This document shows positions 45,290-56,508 of a stretch of DNA of 64,000 nt, one piece after another. Below the pieces are notes generated by a model. That model was given only the letters and a program-made list of their open reading frames with translations, did no database searches and was not told where the DNA came from. Positions within the stretch are counted from its first letter, which is position 1. The number at the start of each line of letters is the position of its first letter. The position numbers and the translations under genes were made by a program. The DNA lies in NCBI GenBank assembly GCA_033439795.1, contig JAUTDP010000001.1, forward strand, positions 4,464,001 to 4,528,000, read 5' to 3'. Origin of the DNA: Sordaria brevicollis. Lineage: Eukaryota; Ascomycota; Sordariomycetes; Sordariales; Sordariaceae.

Positions 45290-48200
45290 ATGTCGACAGC
45301 ACCAAGATTCCGCAAGGTGCAAACCTTCGAGACCAACTATGCCCCAACGACAATTACCCAGTATGTTTCTGAGCGTACTGGCATGCAGGTCATCGTAGCG
45401 GACCGCAAGGGCCCCAAAATCAACGGCTACTTTACCCTCGCTACCGAAATCTTTGATGATTCTGGTGCGCCTCACACTTTGGAGCACTTGGTCTTCATGG
45501 GTTCCAAGAACTACCAATACAAGGGCCTTTTGGATAAGCTAGCTGGGCGTGCCTACTCCGGTACAAATGCTTGGACGGCTGTTGACCATACCGCTTATAC
45601 GCTTGAGACGGCTGGCTGGGATGGTTTTGCTCAGATTCTCCCCGTCTATCTTGAGCATGTCATTCTTCCCACTCTCACCGACGATGCTTGCGTGACCGAA
45701 GTTCACCACATTGATGGCGACGGCAACGATGCAGGCGTTGTTTACTCTGAGATGCAGGCCATCCAATACTCGAGCCAGGAGCTTATGGACTTGAGGGCCC
45801 GTCGGTTGCTGTACCCCGAAAATGTTGGATTCCGCTACGAGACGGGTGGTATGATGGATGCCCTCAGAGTGCTGACCCCAGATCGCATTCGTGAGTTCCA
45901 CAAGGCCATGTATCAGCCTCAAAACCTTGCTGTCATTATCGTTGGTGAGGCAGACCACGAGAATCTCCTGGAGATCTTGGATAAGTTTGAGGAGAGCATC
46001 AAGGACGACATTCCCCCTCCCAACCCCAACTTCAAGCGTCCATTTGTCGACTCTGCTCAACCGCCTCCTCTGAAGGAAACGATTATCGAGACAGTCGAGT
46101 TTCCAGAGGAAGATGAGTCTACTGGCGAGATCGTGGTGGCCTTCTTTGGTCCAAGCTGCGTTGACCAGTTGCAAGCTACGGCCCTCAACATTTTGTTGAC
46201 ATACCTTTGCGGCTCCTCCGTGTCTGTGATCGAGAACACTATTGTGGAGAAGGAGGAGTTGGCCAGCTCAGTTTCCTTCTGGTGGGATACTCGTCCTAAC
46301 TCCGTTATTTGGTTCCAGCCAACTGGTGTCGCCACCGAGAAGCTGGCCTTTGTCGAGGAGCGCCTGATCTCCCTCTTGAAGGAAGTGGCTTCCAAGCCAC
46401 TCGATATGGGATACATGAGGGAGTGCATCTCGCGCGAGTTGCGTCAGATCAAGTACCACGCTGAGGGTTCGGAGCAGTTCTACTCCAGCAATATCATCAC
46501 CGACTACCTGTTCGGAAAGCGCGACGGTTCTACCCTGAGGGAACTCGAGACCTTGGGCGAGTACGATACTCTTGCTGGCTGGGAGGAGGAACAGTGGCGT
46601 GAGTTCCTCAAGAAGTGGATCTCAGACGCACCCCATGTGTCCATCCTCGGCAAGCCCTCTATGGAACTTGCCAAAAAGCTCAAGAAAACCGAGAGGGAGC
46701 GTCTCGCCAAGAGGAAGCAAGAGTTGGGAGAGGAGGGCCTGAAGAAGCTAAAGGAAAGGGTCGAGAAAGCAAAAGAAAACAATGAGAAGCCTATCCCTCC
46801 CGAGGTGCTCGACCAGTGGCCTGTACCTGACACATCCTCTATTCACTTCATCGAGTCTTTGACGGCAAGAAGCGGCAAGGCCCGCAGTCTCGGAACTTTC
46901 GAAAATTCAGCCCAAAAGATCGTGGACGCGGCGCCCCAAGGCGCTAAGCCTCTGTTCCTCCAGTTTGAAGACGTTCCTACGAACTTCGTGCACCTTACTT
47001 TGCATGTTGGAACATCGGCGACGCCCAACAGGCTCAAGCCTCTCCTCCCTCTTTTCGCCGATAACTTCTTCAACTCGCCTGTTACGCGCGATGGCAAGCG
47101 TATGGAGTTCGAAGATGTTGTCAAGCAACTCGAGAAGGACACCATCAGCTACCACCTGAACAGTGCTTCGCGCATCGGTGATAACGAGGGCATGGCTATC
47201 CAGTTCCAGGTCGATCTCGACAAGTACACCACCATGATTAGCTGGCTCCGCACATTGATGTTCGACATCGTGTTCGATCCCGTCCGTCTCAAGGCTGCTG
47301 TCGTTAAGGCCCTCGCCGATATTCCCGAGGCGAAGAGAGACGGCAGAGTCATGTCTCGCGAAGTCGACCAGTCGATTCACCTGCTTCCCGAGTCTTACTC
47401 TGTTGCCAAGCGCACGCTTGTGAAGGCTGTCTATTACCGTCGCCTGAAGAAGCTCCTTGAGAAGGAGTCCGAGACGGTCGTCTCTTGGTTCGAGGAACTC
47501 CGTAAGAGCCTCTTTACCTTCGACAACCTCCGCGTCCTTGTCACCGCCCACGTCGAGAAGCTCCCCAACCCCATCGCGGCCTGGGACAGCTTTACCGAGA
47601 TCCCCGACCTCGACACTTCCAAGGATCTTCTGCCCGTCGTTCGCCCCCATCAGATGCTGAGCGACGAGGGCAAGGCCCCCGGCTCTTTCGGCAGCGTCAT
47701 CATCCCCATGACCACGCTCGACTCCTCGTTCTCCGTCAGCACCGCCAGCGGCATCAAGTCTTACTCCGACCCGCGCTTGCCCGCCTACCTCGTTGCCCTC
47801 TCCTACCTCGAGACCACGGAAGGCCCCCTGTGGAACGCCGTTCGCGGCAACGGTCTCGCCTACGGCGTCCACTTCGGCCGCGAGTCCGATTCCGGCACCA
47901 TCCAGTTCCACGTGTACCGGTCTCCCGACGCCAGCAAGGCCATCGAGGCCAGCCGGAACACCGTGGCCAAGATTGCCTCGGGCGAGGAACCCTTGGACAA
48001 GCATCTCGTTGAGGGCGCCATCAGCGGTCTCGTGCTGGCTGTCGCGGATGAGCAGGCCACCATGACGGCGGCCGCGCAGCAGAACTTTGTCAGCAACGTC
48101 ATCCGTGGCCAGGAGCCTGGCTGGAACAAGAAGCTTCTGGCGCGCATCCGCGAAGTTACCGGCGATCAGATCCGTGAGGCCTTGAGAGAGATTGTTTTGC

Positions 48201-48551
48201 CCGTGTTTGAGCCGGGTAAGAGTAATGTTGTTGTTACTTGCGCTCCTATCATGGAAGAGGTATGTGTTTGAACACCCCTGATTATTACCTTCAAAGTGCC
48301 ATATACTAATACTTGTTATCCAACAGAACATGGTCAAGAACCTTGAAGCCATCGGTTACAAGACCCAGGTCCAGCCTCTTACGCACTTCTACGATGACTA
48401 CGGCTTGAAGGCTGACGAGGACGAGGAGGAAGAAGAGGAGGAGGAGGATGATGATGATGATGATCACCATCATCACCATCACGGCTGCGGCAGCGAGTGC
48501 GAGAGCGAGTGCGGGAGTGAGTGTGATTCGGATGAGGAGATGTCGGACTGA
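45290..48551 (+). CDS. M16 family zinc metallopeptidase (YOL098C/Sdd3-like)
   Basis: Two exons, 45290-48259 and 48327-48551, give 1,064 residues; the intron is GTATGT...CCAACAG. The inverted zinc motif HxxEH is present as HTLEH at residues 62-66, and the downstream Glu of the M16 fold is in VVYSEMQ near residue 154. Length and N-terminal motif placement match the fungal YOL098C-like, cytosolic M16C group rather than the mitochondrial processing peptidases. The chosen start, MSTAPRFRKVQTFET, follows an apparent 5' leader intron; an in-frame start about 120 nt upstream (MSTFWKFLVAF) reads through the likely intron. The C-terminus, encoded by exon 2, ends in a run of about 14 Glu/Asp, six His and a CGSECESECGSECDSDEE tail. 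Confidence 0.87.
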
Positions 48552-49025
48552 ATGTCTTGACTACTGAAGGAGTCGACGACTACAAGATAGATGAAATCCA
48601 ATGCAACAAACATGATATAGCATGATGTTAGGAGTCCTCAAATGCTTCCAACGAAGGTCGTTTGCCATGTTCCCTCTATTTACCCATCTAACGTATTGTA
48701 TGTAAAGATGTATTAGTTTGATATCATCATTCCGTCGTTATATATATAGCATGTACCGTCCCTCTCCCCATCTTCCTCATCTATATGGTTCAGAACTGTC
48801 TTTTTCTAACACAACGTGAAGTGTTACGAAAGTATATGCTCCGCTTTCTCGCTCCTTCTTGCTTTATCCCACCCTCTCTTCCTCCGTTCTCGTTCATCTT
48901 TGTTTCCGCAGATTTCTTACATGTTTATATCATCTCTGGAGAATAGCCCATCCCGCTCGGTAATCATGTCTCAAAATGCCAAGTTTTTCGATAAACCTCA
49001 CGCCCACATCCTCACCCCTTTTAAA
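48552..49025. other. convergent 3' spacer
   Basis: Between the ends of the M16 peptidase gene and the next minus-strand gene. No coding signal; both 3' untranslated regions are expected here. Confidence 0.5.
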
Positions 49026-50368
49026 TCAAGCCTCAACGCTCGCTGTCGTCCCTGTTGCCGTCCCCGCCCCGTCCGCCTCCGCACCACCCCCTCCCTCCTG
49101 CGCCAACAGTCTCTTCCGCCAATTATTACACACCTCTTCGAACCCGCCCACAACCTCCCCGCAGACATGCGCACACTCGCGATTCCGCAGCCTCTCGCTC
49201 CAATTACCCCTGCTTAGCCAGCGCTCGCCCTGTTCCCTCAGCTCCTCCTCGCGCTTGAGCTCTGCCACCAGCTCTCGCGCGCTCTTGAGACGCCTCGTCG
49301 CCGTCGTTGTTGTTTGTCTGGACATGTGCAACGTGTCGGATAGGTAGTTGAGCGTCTGCACCAGGTCCGTCGTGATGGTGTGAAGCGAAGCGAGCGAGGC
49401 AAAGGCAGCTGTTGAGGGTCGCGGCATACTTGATGAGAGACTGACGAGCATTGGCAGCAGTTCGTCGATTGCTTCGGCGTCCGGCGCGGGCGAGAGCGGG
49501 GAGAGGAGCGGGAAGGTGAGACTGTGTAGTTGTCGGGTTTGGTGACTTAGGTGGGTAGTTAGGGCTGAGTGGGCAGTTATTAATCTGTTTCGAGAGAAGG
49601 ATGTTAGCAATGTGCGTCATTGTTGTGTTAGAGTTGGAGCAGGGTGATGTTCGAGTTGAAAGGGACGAACCTTGTGGCACCTCCTTCCACACCGGCTTGT
49701 GAACCTAGATCACGAAGTCCTTCGGTCACTCGCTGAAATGCCCCGTCGGCCGCTGAGCCATTGTTTTCTGTTCCTCTTCGCGCTAGCGACTCGACCTCGG
49801 CCATCTTCTCCACCAATCTGGGCGACAGTCCGGACAGCTCCAGGTCCGACTCGGAGCCGTATTCACTTCCGTCGTATTCGCTCACCTTTCGGCGATGGTG
49901 ATGATGGTGACCCCTTCCGTTCGGTGAGAGTTGTGATTTAAGACTTGCACGCTGGCGGCTCCGGGGACTCGCTACGTCGACACCGCTATCTCGTACACCA
50001 CCTCCGTCCTTCGGCATGGGCGTCGGGAGCAAGTCCTCATCTTCGCCCTCGAAGCCGTTGGGCGCTTCTTCGCCCTCTTGGCCCTCAAAATAGTCATCTT
50101 CGCCGTCTGAAAAGGCATCGGCAAGCTCGTCCGCCAAGTTGCCCAGCCCGCCGCTGTTGTCCATGCCTCCGTTTCCAAACATGCCAATGTCCATCGCAGG
50201 GCCCACCGATGAGTTGAAACTGTTTCGCGAGGGCGTCAAGGGATCGTTGAAGGACGACTTATGTGATAGGGCGCGGCCCTCTTGCGGAGAATAGGATGCT
50301 ACGGAGTTGAGGTTCTCCATAGAGGGGTACGGCGAGTGCCGTGGTGTTTGCGGCGAAGACGGCGGCAT
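49026..50368 (-). CDS. unrecognised fungal protein, acidic/His-rich N-terminal half, helical C-terminal half
   Basis: Two exons, 50368-49671 and 49584-49026, give 418 residues. The donor is GTTCGT and the acceptor GAAACAG; AG|A forms an in-frame Arg. The N-terminal half is disordered: a Ser/Pro/Gly start, an acidic stretch (FSDGEDDYFEGQEGEE), five His before RRK, and an EYGSESDLELSGLSPRLVEKMAEVESLARR segment that looks like a short conserved motif followed by a helix. The C-terminal half is helical, with TDLVQTLNYLSDTLHMSRQ and LVAELKREEELREQGERWLSRGNWSERL, ending near GGFEEVCNNWRKRLL. It looks conserved and structured, but I cannot name the family. Confidence 0.75.
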
Positions 50369-51567
50369 GGTGGGCAGGTGTTGTGATTTCGGCTGGAGTA
50401 TCTAAGAAGGCGAGTGCTTCCTTCTTTTAGCGACTCGCTTTCGCCGCGGCAGACAGGCAAGGGGGCAGCGTTCGGAGAGGGGGGGCGGCTAGCGTCTGTT
50501 GGAAGCGGTGCTCGGCGCAGGTCGTGGATGTTCGCGGCCTATGAACTGGGAATATTCTTTGCGGCGAGGCGAGACGAAGAACGTAGGTTTTGGATCTTGG
50601 GAATTGGTATGATTGAGGTAGATGGGCCAAGAGTTCGAGCCTAGGAGGCTGATGTCGTTAGGCGGTAGGTAGACCGTTAGAGTGACAGGCGCAGATCAGT
50701 CAGTTGTGTTAAGAGAGATCGTTGTTAGGCGGTCGGTCGGTTTCGGTCGGTGAGGGGGGATGTGTCTCGGGCTGTGGTGTACTGGGGACGTTCGTGAAGG
50801 GTGTCGAATGCCTTTTGTTGTTGTCTCGAAACGCAGAGGAACAAAGGACCTTGTCTAGAGAGACGTAAGAGGGCAACTCTTGGTTTGGCCTTAAAAGTGA
50901 TGAAGTGTTGAAGTGGAGAGAGTAGATGGGGACTTGGAAGGATAGCGCGGGCGGTGATTCGCAGTCGTGGCCAGGAGCATTGGGCTATGGTATCTAGGTA
51001 GGTAGGAGTAGCTGCGAGTGATGTGACAGCGGTTCCGAGCAGGTGCAGAGTAACTGGTCCTGGAATCTCAGTTCCTTCCGTCTTTCATTCAGCGGTTTGA
51101 CCATCAAGCCCAGACTTGTCAGGGGCAAGCGCGACTATAGACGGGAGCACCGAACGGGAAAGGAAACATCGATCCATGGAACAAGACGGGAAGGCGGAAC
51201 TTGAAGGGTCCCCAGCTGCGGGCTCATGCCAGGGGCAACTGAGTCGCTGGCGGGCAGATGGCTTTCGCTCGGGCAGTTCCATGAGCCTGTGCCACCTCAG
51301 GTCCTCAGGTACCGTCTGCCCCGCATTGACAACAATGCTGTCTGGCACGCGTGGGGCACTCCTGCCCCTGGACGGGAGGTGGTACATCCAGCAAATGACA
51401 CTAACAAATTCTTGTGTGAAAATAGCCTTGTTCCGTTAGTGTTATCTAACAATTAACTCGTTCTTTCCACTTTCTTTCCGTTACCGTCCTATCAAAAGCA
51501 AACGAGTTGATAGCTTCAACTCAAATTATCAACACAGCATCACAGCAGCGGAAGAGACACTCACAAA
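50369..51567. promoter_or_regulatory. divergent promoter region upstream of the NatB subunit gene
   Basis: 1.2 kb between divergently transcribed genes. No supported gene. The right end, about 51440-51567, is a typical A/C/T-rich fungal 5' leader ending in CACAAAATGGCC. Confidence 0.45.
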
Positions 51568-52201
51568 ATGGCCAACTTCCGCCAGTTCCGTCCAGATGAC
51601 CTGAACAAGTTCTCAAAGTGCAATCTCGATCCTTTCACAGAAACTTACGAGCTTGGGTTTTATTTGCAGTACCACGCGAAGTGGCCATCACTCTTCCAGG
51701 TCGCCGAGGATCAACATGGCAACATAATTGGATACAGTAAGCAATCAGTATCTTCTCACATTTTGGGTCTTTCTCTTATACTAACAAACACAAACAGTTA
51801 TGGGCAAACTTGAGTCCTCGCCAGACTACTACAAGTTCTCAGAGCATTACCTTCCCTGGCACGCCCACATCACCGCAGTCACCGTAGCGCCTGAAGCTCG
51901 TCGCCTGGGTATCGGCAAGATGCTTACGGAACAGCTAGAGGCTGCTGCTGATGCCAATGACGCCTGGTTTGTCGACCTGTTCGTAAGGAGCACCAACCAC
52001 AAGGCTATCCAGTTCTACAAGAGCATGGGTTACAGCATCTTCCGTACCGTTAAGGACTACTACGGCGACCACTCGAGCGACCCGACCAAGTCGTCAGAGG
52101 ACGCATATGATATGCGCAAGCCCATGAAGAGAGACGTCAAGAAGGAGCATGTCCGGGAGAATGGCGAGAAGTTTGAGGTGGATCCGAGTGATGTCTGGTG
52201 A
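51568..52201 (+). CDS. nat3: NatB catalytic subunit Naa20 (N-terminal acetyltransferase)
   Basis: NatB acetylates the N-terminus of proteins starting Met-Asp, Met-Glu, Met-Asn or Met-Gln. Two exons, 51568-51736 and 51798-52201, give 190 residues; the intron is GTAAGC...AAACAG. The N-terminus MANFRQFRPDDLNKFSKCNLDPFTETY is the substrate-specific start of the Naa20 group. The GNAT acetyl-CoA motif R/Q-x-x-G-x-G is present as RRLGIG at residues 91-96. The VDLFVRSTNHKAIQFYKSMGY block and the DMRKPMKRD tail also match Naa20. The length is normal. Confidence 0.93.
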
Positions 52202-52800
52202 GAGAGTGTCTCTAGGAAAAAAAAATCAAGACTACGTTATGCCACAATTATGGACATACCTGGGTGCGACATATACCGCGACGTTCATCGAGGCATTCCA
52301 ACCATACCAGTCAACACAGCAACAATAACCGGCTAGTGTATCACAGATGCTGGAATGATTCCACACACTCGAGCCAGATAAAACGTGAGTGATATTGGAA
52401 GAAGAGGCTGCGGAAGGGGCTGGTCACGAGAATTTGACATATGAACACTCAGCAACAGGTCTACTGGCTGATTTGGTATAACGCTCCGATACACTTACAG
52501 CCTAGCATATCACTGACGGTGATCCAAGTCCCCTGTCAGCCTTCGAGTCGCGATGGAAGTCAAAGTCATCATCTAATGCTCCCACAGACCGTCTCCTAGC
52601 GACTTGCGTACAATATATGGTGGCGGTAAAGACAAGGAACATGGCTGACGTATATTCCAACAGTCACGATGATCAAAGTCGGACGAGAAAGAAAACGTCG
52701 GAAAGTGTCAAACCCGTGTGAAGTAATAAATGGCATGACTATTCTACTGGTATAATCTTCATATGATACACCCATTGCCAACTCGGCCTCTGCCTCCCGC
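52202..52800. other. convergent 3' spacer
   Basis: Between the 3' ends of the NatB subunit gene and the nitronate monooxygenase-like gene. No coding signal; AT-rich with short palindromes, as expected of untranslated ends. Confidence 0.5.
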
Positions 52801-53889
52801 TTATAGCTTGCTCCTACCACCATTCAGATACGTCTGCCCCAACTTCAACTGGTCAACAGCCTCCTGAACCATCTCCTCCACAATCTCTCCAGCCGGCTGC
52901 ACCTTCTTTACCAAACCCGCCACCTGTCCCATCAAATGCGGGGGGTCGATCTCATTGCCCTGATCCATATCCCACTCGATCGGCACAATACCCTTGCCCG
53001 TCAGCTCCGCAATTCTCTCCGGCTGTGCATGCCACTTGGCGATATACTCGTTCGTCTTCATCCTGAGCGGCCGTCCGCTCAGCACCAGCGTCCTTTCCGT
53101 ATCCTGGAACCCGCACGTCACGACGGCCTCCTTGTGCTGGTCGCTGCAGCTCGCCTCCTTGCTCGCCACGAACCTGGTCCCGACCCAGACGCCCGCCGCG
53201 CCCTGCATCAAGCTGCTCGCCAGCCCTCTTCCGTCGGCAATACCGCCGGCCGCCACCACCAGCGCCGGGTGGTCCGTGGTTCCCAGAACCTTGTTCAGCA
53301 TGGCGGGCTTGAACGTCCTGGCCACGTCCACGACCGAGGGGATCAGCACGCTGTTGGCCACGTCGCCCGTGTGTCCGCCTCCTTCGCCGCCCTGGGCGCA
53401 CACCATGTCCACACCCAGCTCGAGCGCCTTGACGGCGTGCTTGGGGTGGCCGACCATGTTCATAACCAGAATGCCGTTGGCGTGCAGCTTGTCGATGATG
53501 CGCTTGGGCGGGACGCCGACGGCGGAGACGAACAGCCTGGCGCCGCTCTCGATAGTGATGTCGATCAGCTCGTCCAGCTTGCCGCCAGTGTAGTCGTGGT
53601 TGGTCTTGCGGGCTGAGCCGCCGATTTGGGGAAGGGCGAGGTCGACGCCGAAGGGCAAGTCCGGGCGGCTGAAGTTGGCTTTCATCTCGGCGATGATGGA
53701 GCGGAGCTGGTCGGGCGTGTACATGAAGCCGCCGATCACGCCGAGACCGCCAGCGTTAGAGACAGCGGCGGCGAGAGGACCGCCTGAGACGCGGGCCATG
53801 CCGGCGAGGATGATTGGGTGTTTGATACCCAAGAGGGTGGTGAGAGGGGTTGTGATGGGCCCGGTGGCCGCGGTGGTGGATGGGGCCAT
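52801..53889 (-). CDS. nitronate monooxygenase / 2-nitropropane dioxygenase-like flavoprotein
   Basis: A single exon of 362 residues. The family uses FMN in a TIM barrel to oxidise alkyl nitronates. Visible signatures are the N-terminal HPIILAGMARVSGGPLAAAVSNAGGLGVIGG, the VCAQGGEGGGHTGD loop with the catalytic-position His near residue 173, and the phosphate-binding PALVVAAGGIADGRGLASSLMQGAAGVWVGTRF. The gene is markedly GC-rich at third positions, which produces long spurious frames on the opposite strand. Several paralogues of this family are usual in filamentous fungi, so the natural substrate is open. Confidence 0.9.
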   Translation of the reverse strand: MAPSTTAATGPITTPLTTLLGIKHPIILAGMARVSGGPLAAAVSNAGGLGVIGGFMYTPDQLRSIIAEMKANFSRPDLPFGVDLALPQIGGSARKTNHDYTGGKLDELIDITIESGARLFVSAVGVPPKRIIDKLHANGILVMNMVGHPKHAVKALELGVDMVCAQGGEGGGHTGDVANSVLIPSVVDVARTFKPAMLNKVLGTTDHPALVVAAGGIADGRGLASSLMQGAAGVWVGTRFVASKEASCSDQHKEAVVTCGFQDTERTLVLSGRPLRMKTNEYIAKWHAQPERIAELTGKGIVPIEWDMDQGNEIDPPHLMGQVAGLVKKVQPAGEIVEEMVQEAVDQLKLGQTYLNGGRSKL

Positions 53890-54987
53890 GTTTCGATAGC
53901 GTGTATGAGTGTTGCCTTGGTGTATAGGTGATTATATATGTATCAGGGAAATGTTGTAAGAATAGTAGTAGGATGGCGAGTGTCTTCGTCCTGCGGCAAG
54001 TAACTGGTAAATGACACAGAATAAGTAGTTCACGTAGAAAGAAGCAAGAGGAAGGGGGCGCTCGAGAAAGACAACAAGAGAAGGAGAGAGCTTGAGATCA
54101 AATATTGGCTGTCACGTCGATCTTACAGGTCTTGGTGACAATTTTAAGCACGTGTGTTTAACTCCGAGCGCAAAAGGAATTGGGATGAACAGCGGGATCT
54201 GGCATGAACATCCACTGACGTCTCTCACAACGTCGTATCGTGGTCCCCTGAGAGGAATGGTGGAGTCCGGGGTAAACGGGGGTAGGTCTTGGGATGCGGG
54301 GAAGCCAGGGGAAAGCCGAGGCACCCTCCACCGATGCTTGCTCCCTTGACTGTGATTTGTGAAGGGTTGACATGTTCCTCATTGAACTTCTTTGACCTCC
54401 CGCTAGCCCCCGCGTCCGCACGCCTCGCCACATGCTTTCGGAGATGTGAAACGAGCCGATGAAGCTGTGCATTTATACAGATCAAAACTCGTGGGCATAT
54501 TCTGCCATGTTGGCCTCAAAGGGTCGTTGTTTCGTAAACAAGCTGATGTTCGAGGTCTGTAGTAACAGCTAGACCAAGGCACTCTTCTTAAACTTCTCAG
54601 ACATCAAGGACAATAACAAAGCCGTTCCCAGTTCGAGGCCATTATTCAAGCATGTTATGTTATAGTTCTTGATAGAGTACTCCAAAAGGGAACCCAACTC
54701 CCGGTCTATAGATTGCCGCCAACCGTGGTCTGTTTCGTGCTCCTCTGAGTTGGAGCTGAAAGCACTTCGTATATCTCTCATTTCGCCTTTAACCCAAAAA
54801 TCCATCTTCCCATCAGCGTCGCTTCTATAGTGATGAAGATGAACCAGCAGACGCAGGCCCATACCTAATTTTTTCTCGTAGAAAGTCATAACCGTAAAAC
54901 ATCTCCCATAGAGCCGTGACACCTCCTTGATCAGAGTAATGCCTCATGGTCTCTGTTCCGCGGGATGGAATGAATAAGCGTGGTTTC
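53890..54987. other. intergenic region with one possible small ORF
   Basis: Holds the promoter of the monooxygenase-like gene and the 3' end of the next minus-strand gene. The only notable frame is minus 54569-54922, listed separately. Nothing else is supported. Confidence 0.4.
54569..54922 (-). CDS. possible small ORF, 117 residues, unrecognised
   Basis: The product has a globular composition (KKLGMGLRLLVHLHHY, DGWRQSIDREL-like helical stretches, LELGTALLLSLMSEKFKK) and lacks the low-complexity look of random frames. No family is recognised, there is no splice evidence, and the start codon is uncertain. It could be a small gene or a fragment of a larger one. Confidence 0.3.
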   Translation of the reverse strand: MSRLYGRCFTVMTFYEKKLGMGLRLLVHLHHYRSDADGKMDFWVKGEMRDIRSAFSSNSEEHETDHGWRQSIDRELGSLLEYSIKNYNITCLNNGLELGTALLLSLMSEKFKKSALV

Positions 54988-56508
54988 TCATCCAAAGTGA
55001 GGCAATCGGGCTGGTACGAACTCGAGCTCTGCGTTGCTCGCTTCGAGTTTCGTCATCGCACTCTCCTTTGCGGCTCCATTATGACTCTGCTTTGGTACAG
55101 GATTGGTGTTGCTCATGGCCTTCGTGATTGCTGGGGTTTTCGTCTCCCTCACTTCGTGCTCAGGGCTCGTTCGCGGCTCCGGGGTGCGTGTCTTTGCTAC
55201 CCGAAGAGTATCTTCTTCCGAGCTCAATTCGTGACCGACTCCGGTTTGGTTTGGTTCCATCTCCTTTCCCAGCAATGGTACTGGCTTCGGCTCAGAAGCC
55301 CCTTCCTCTTCCTGACGCAATCCACGTTGTGCTGCCAAGCGAGATGCTGCCTGTCTCTTCCGTTCAATCTCTTCGTATTCTTCCCTCTCAGCCTGTTCTT
55401 CCTCTCGTTGCAGATCCTCCAATGACGGTGCGGGCAGGGCTTCCTCAGAACCTGATGTCGGGAAGATGGTGGTATCATCGATATGGTAAGCGGAGTATGT
55501 CGAAGCGATCGTAGTCCTAGATACAGATCTCGATATCCCTGATTCTGCGTCTCCAGTTGCTGGTCGTTTTCCCTTCGTACTTCTCGTCCTGCTACTGCTC
55601 CCGTCATCCACGCGACCAAGGGCGACAGCAAATTCGTCATCTAACGGCACCGCATCCTCATCGCCCTCGCCATCACTTGGGAAAATGTCGTTTCTCGATC
55701 GGTACGAACTTGACGATGTGCCCTCCGAATCGCCGGTATTGCTACGCGGTCTAAGCTGTGGTGATTCCTTTGCGTTCTGCCCATGAAGCCGAGCATGGTC
55801 ACCCTCCTCCGAACTTGGTCCCAGCAGCGGCTCATTCTCGTCTCGATGCCGGCGTCCTCCCTGCTGTTGTTGCCCTGGCACAATTGCGCCCGGGTGGTCT
55901 CGCAAGTTCGCTGCTGAAGGTTTGTACCTCAGCGTGCCACCAATCCTGAAGGGCAAGCGTGACAGAAATCCCAGTGGTGCCGTCCTCGGAATAACAGTCG
56001 GATCGTCCGCGGGTAGAGAAGCCTTCCTCCTCGGTCCTCCTCTGGTCCCGTAGCTCATTCCTCTCTTTCGCCTTGGTTGATCCACCACGTCTCCCGTCCC
56101 GCCGGCTGCGTGTCTCCGATCGTTTCCCGTCCCTGCCAATAAGCGATCCCAGTCCTCACCACCCCATCCGCTGAAAAATCCTCCTCCACCTCCTCCTCCA
56201 CCACTTGCGGCTCCTTGATCCGCCGCGAAGTCATCGTCCCAGTCATCGTAGAAATCAAACATGTACTCGGCCCTCGTCCGATGGGCTCCGCGATCTCGCT
56301 CGCGCGCGCGTCGGGCACGCTCTTCACGGTCACCGAGACAAAGGCTCGTGCAGCTGTCAATGGAGTCGGCGAGAGAAGAAAGGCAAGGCGTGATGTATTG
56401 GTGTTGGAAGGTCCAGATGCCGGCGGCGGCGTTCTCTGTTACCGCCTCGGCGTTGTGGGAGATCTGATTCCAGCGCTGACGTAAACGAGGATCTTGGATG
56501 AACGCCAT
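54988..56508 (-). CDS. unrecognised fungal protein, low-complexity, 506 residues
   Basis: A single exon. The start is the ATG at 56508 (MAFIQDPRLRQRWNQISHN), which sits in a good context. The first ~60 residues look conserved and helical and end in a Cys-containing segment (LSSLADSIDSCTSLCLGDREERARRARERD). Next come an acidic MFDFYDDWDDDFAAD motif, a nine-Gly run with WGGEDWDRLLAG, and then long Ser/Arg/Glu-rich disordered sequence with a coiled-coil-like EEEQAEREEYEEIERKRQAASR stretch near residue 390. No family is recognised. Confidence 0.72.
   Translation of the reverse strand: MAFIQDPRLRQRWNQISHNAEAVTENAAAGIWTFQHQYITPCLSSLADSIDSCTSLCLGDREERARRARERDRGAHRTRAEYMFDFYDDWDDDFAADQGAASGGGGGGGGFFSGWGGEDWDRLLAGTGNDRRHAAGGTGDVVDQPRRKRGMSYGTRGGPRRKASLPADDPTVIPRTAPLGFLSRLPFRIGGTLRYKPSAANLRDHPGAIVPGQQQQGGRRHRDENEPLLGPSSEEGDHARLHGQNAKESPQLRPRSNTGDSEGTSSSSYRSRNDIFPSDGEGDEDAVPLDDEFAVALGRVDDGSSSRTRSTKGKRPATGDAESGISRSVSRTTIASTYSAYHIDDTTIFPTSGSEEALPAPSLEDLQREEEQAEREEYEEIERKRQAASRLAAQRGLRQEEEGASEPKPVPLLGKEMEPNQTGVGHELSSEEDTLRVAKTRTPEPRTSPEHEVRETKTPAITKAMSNTNPVPKQSHNGAAKESAMTKLEASNAELEFVPARLPHFG

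Noticed and set aside
46907..48352. 481-codon minus-strand frame opposite the M16 peptidase
   Set aside because: It is a shadow of GC-rich third positions in the sense gene, which has catalytic motifs and a proper intron.
52936..53616. Plus-strand frames opposite the nitronate monooxygenase-like gene
   Set aside because: Same codon-bias shadow; no family signature, while the minus strand has clear flavoprotein motifs.
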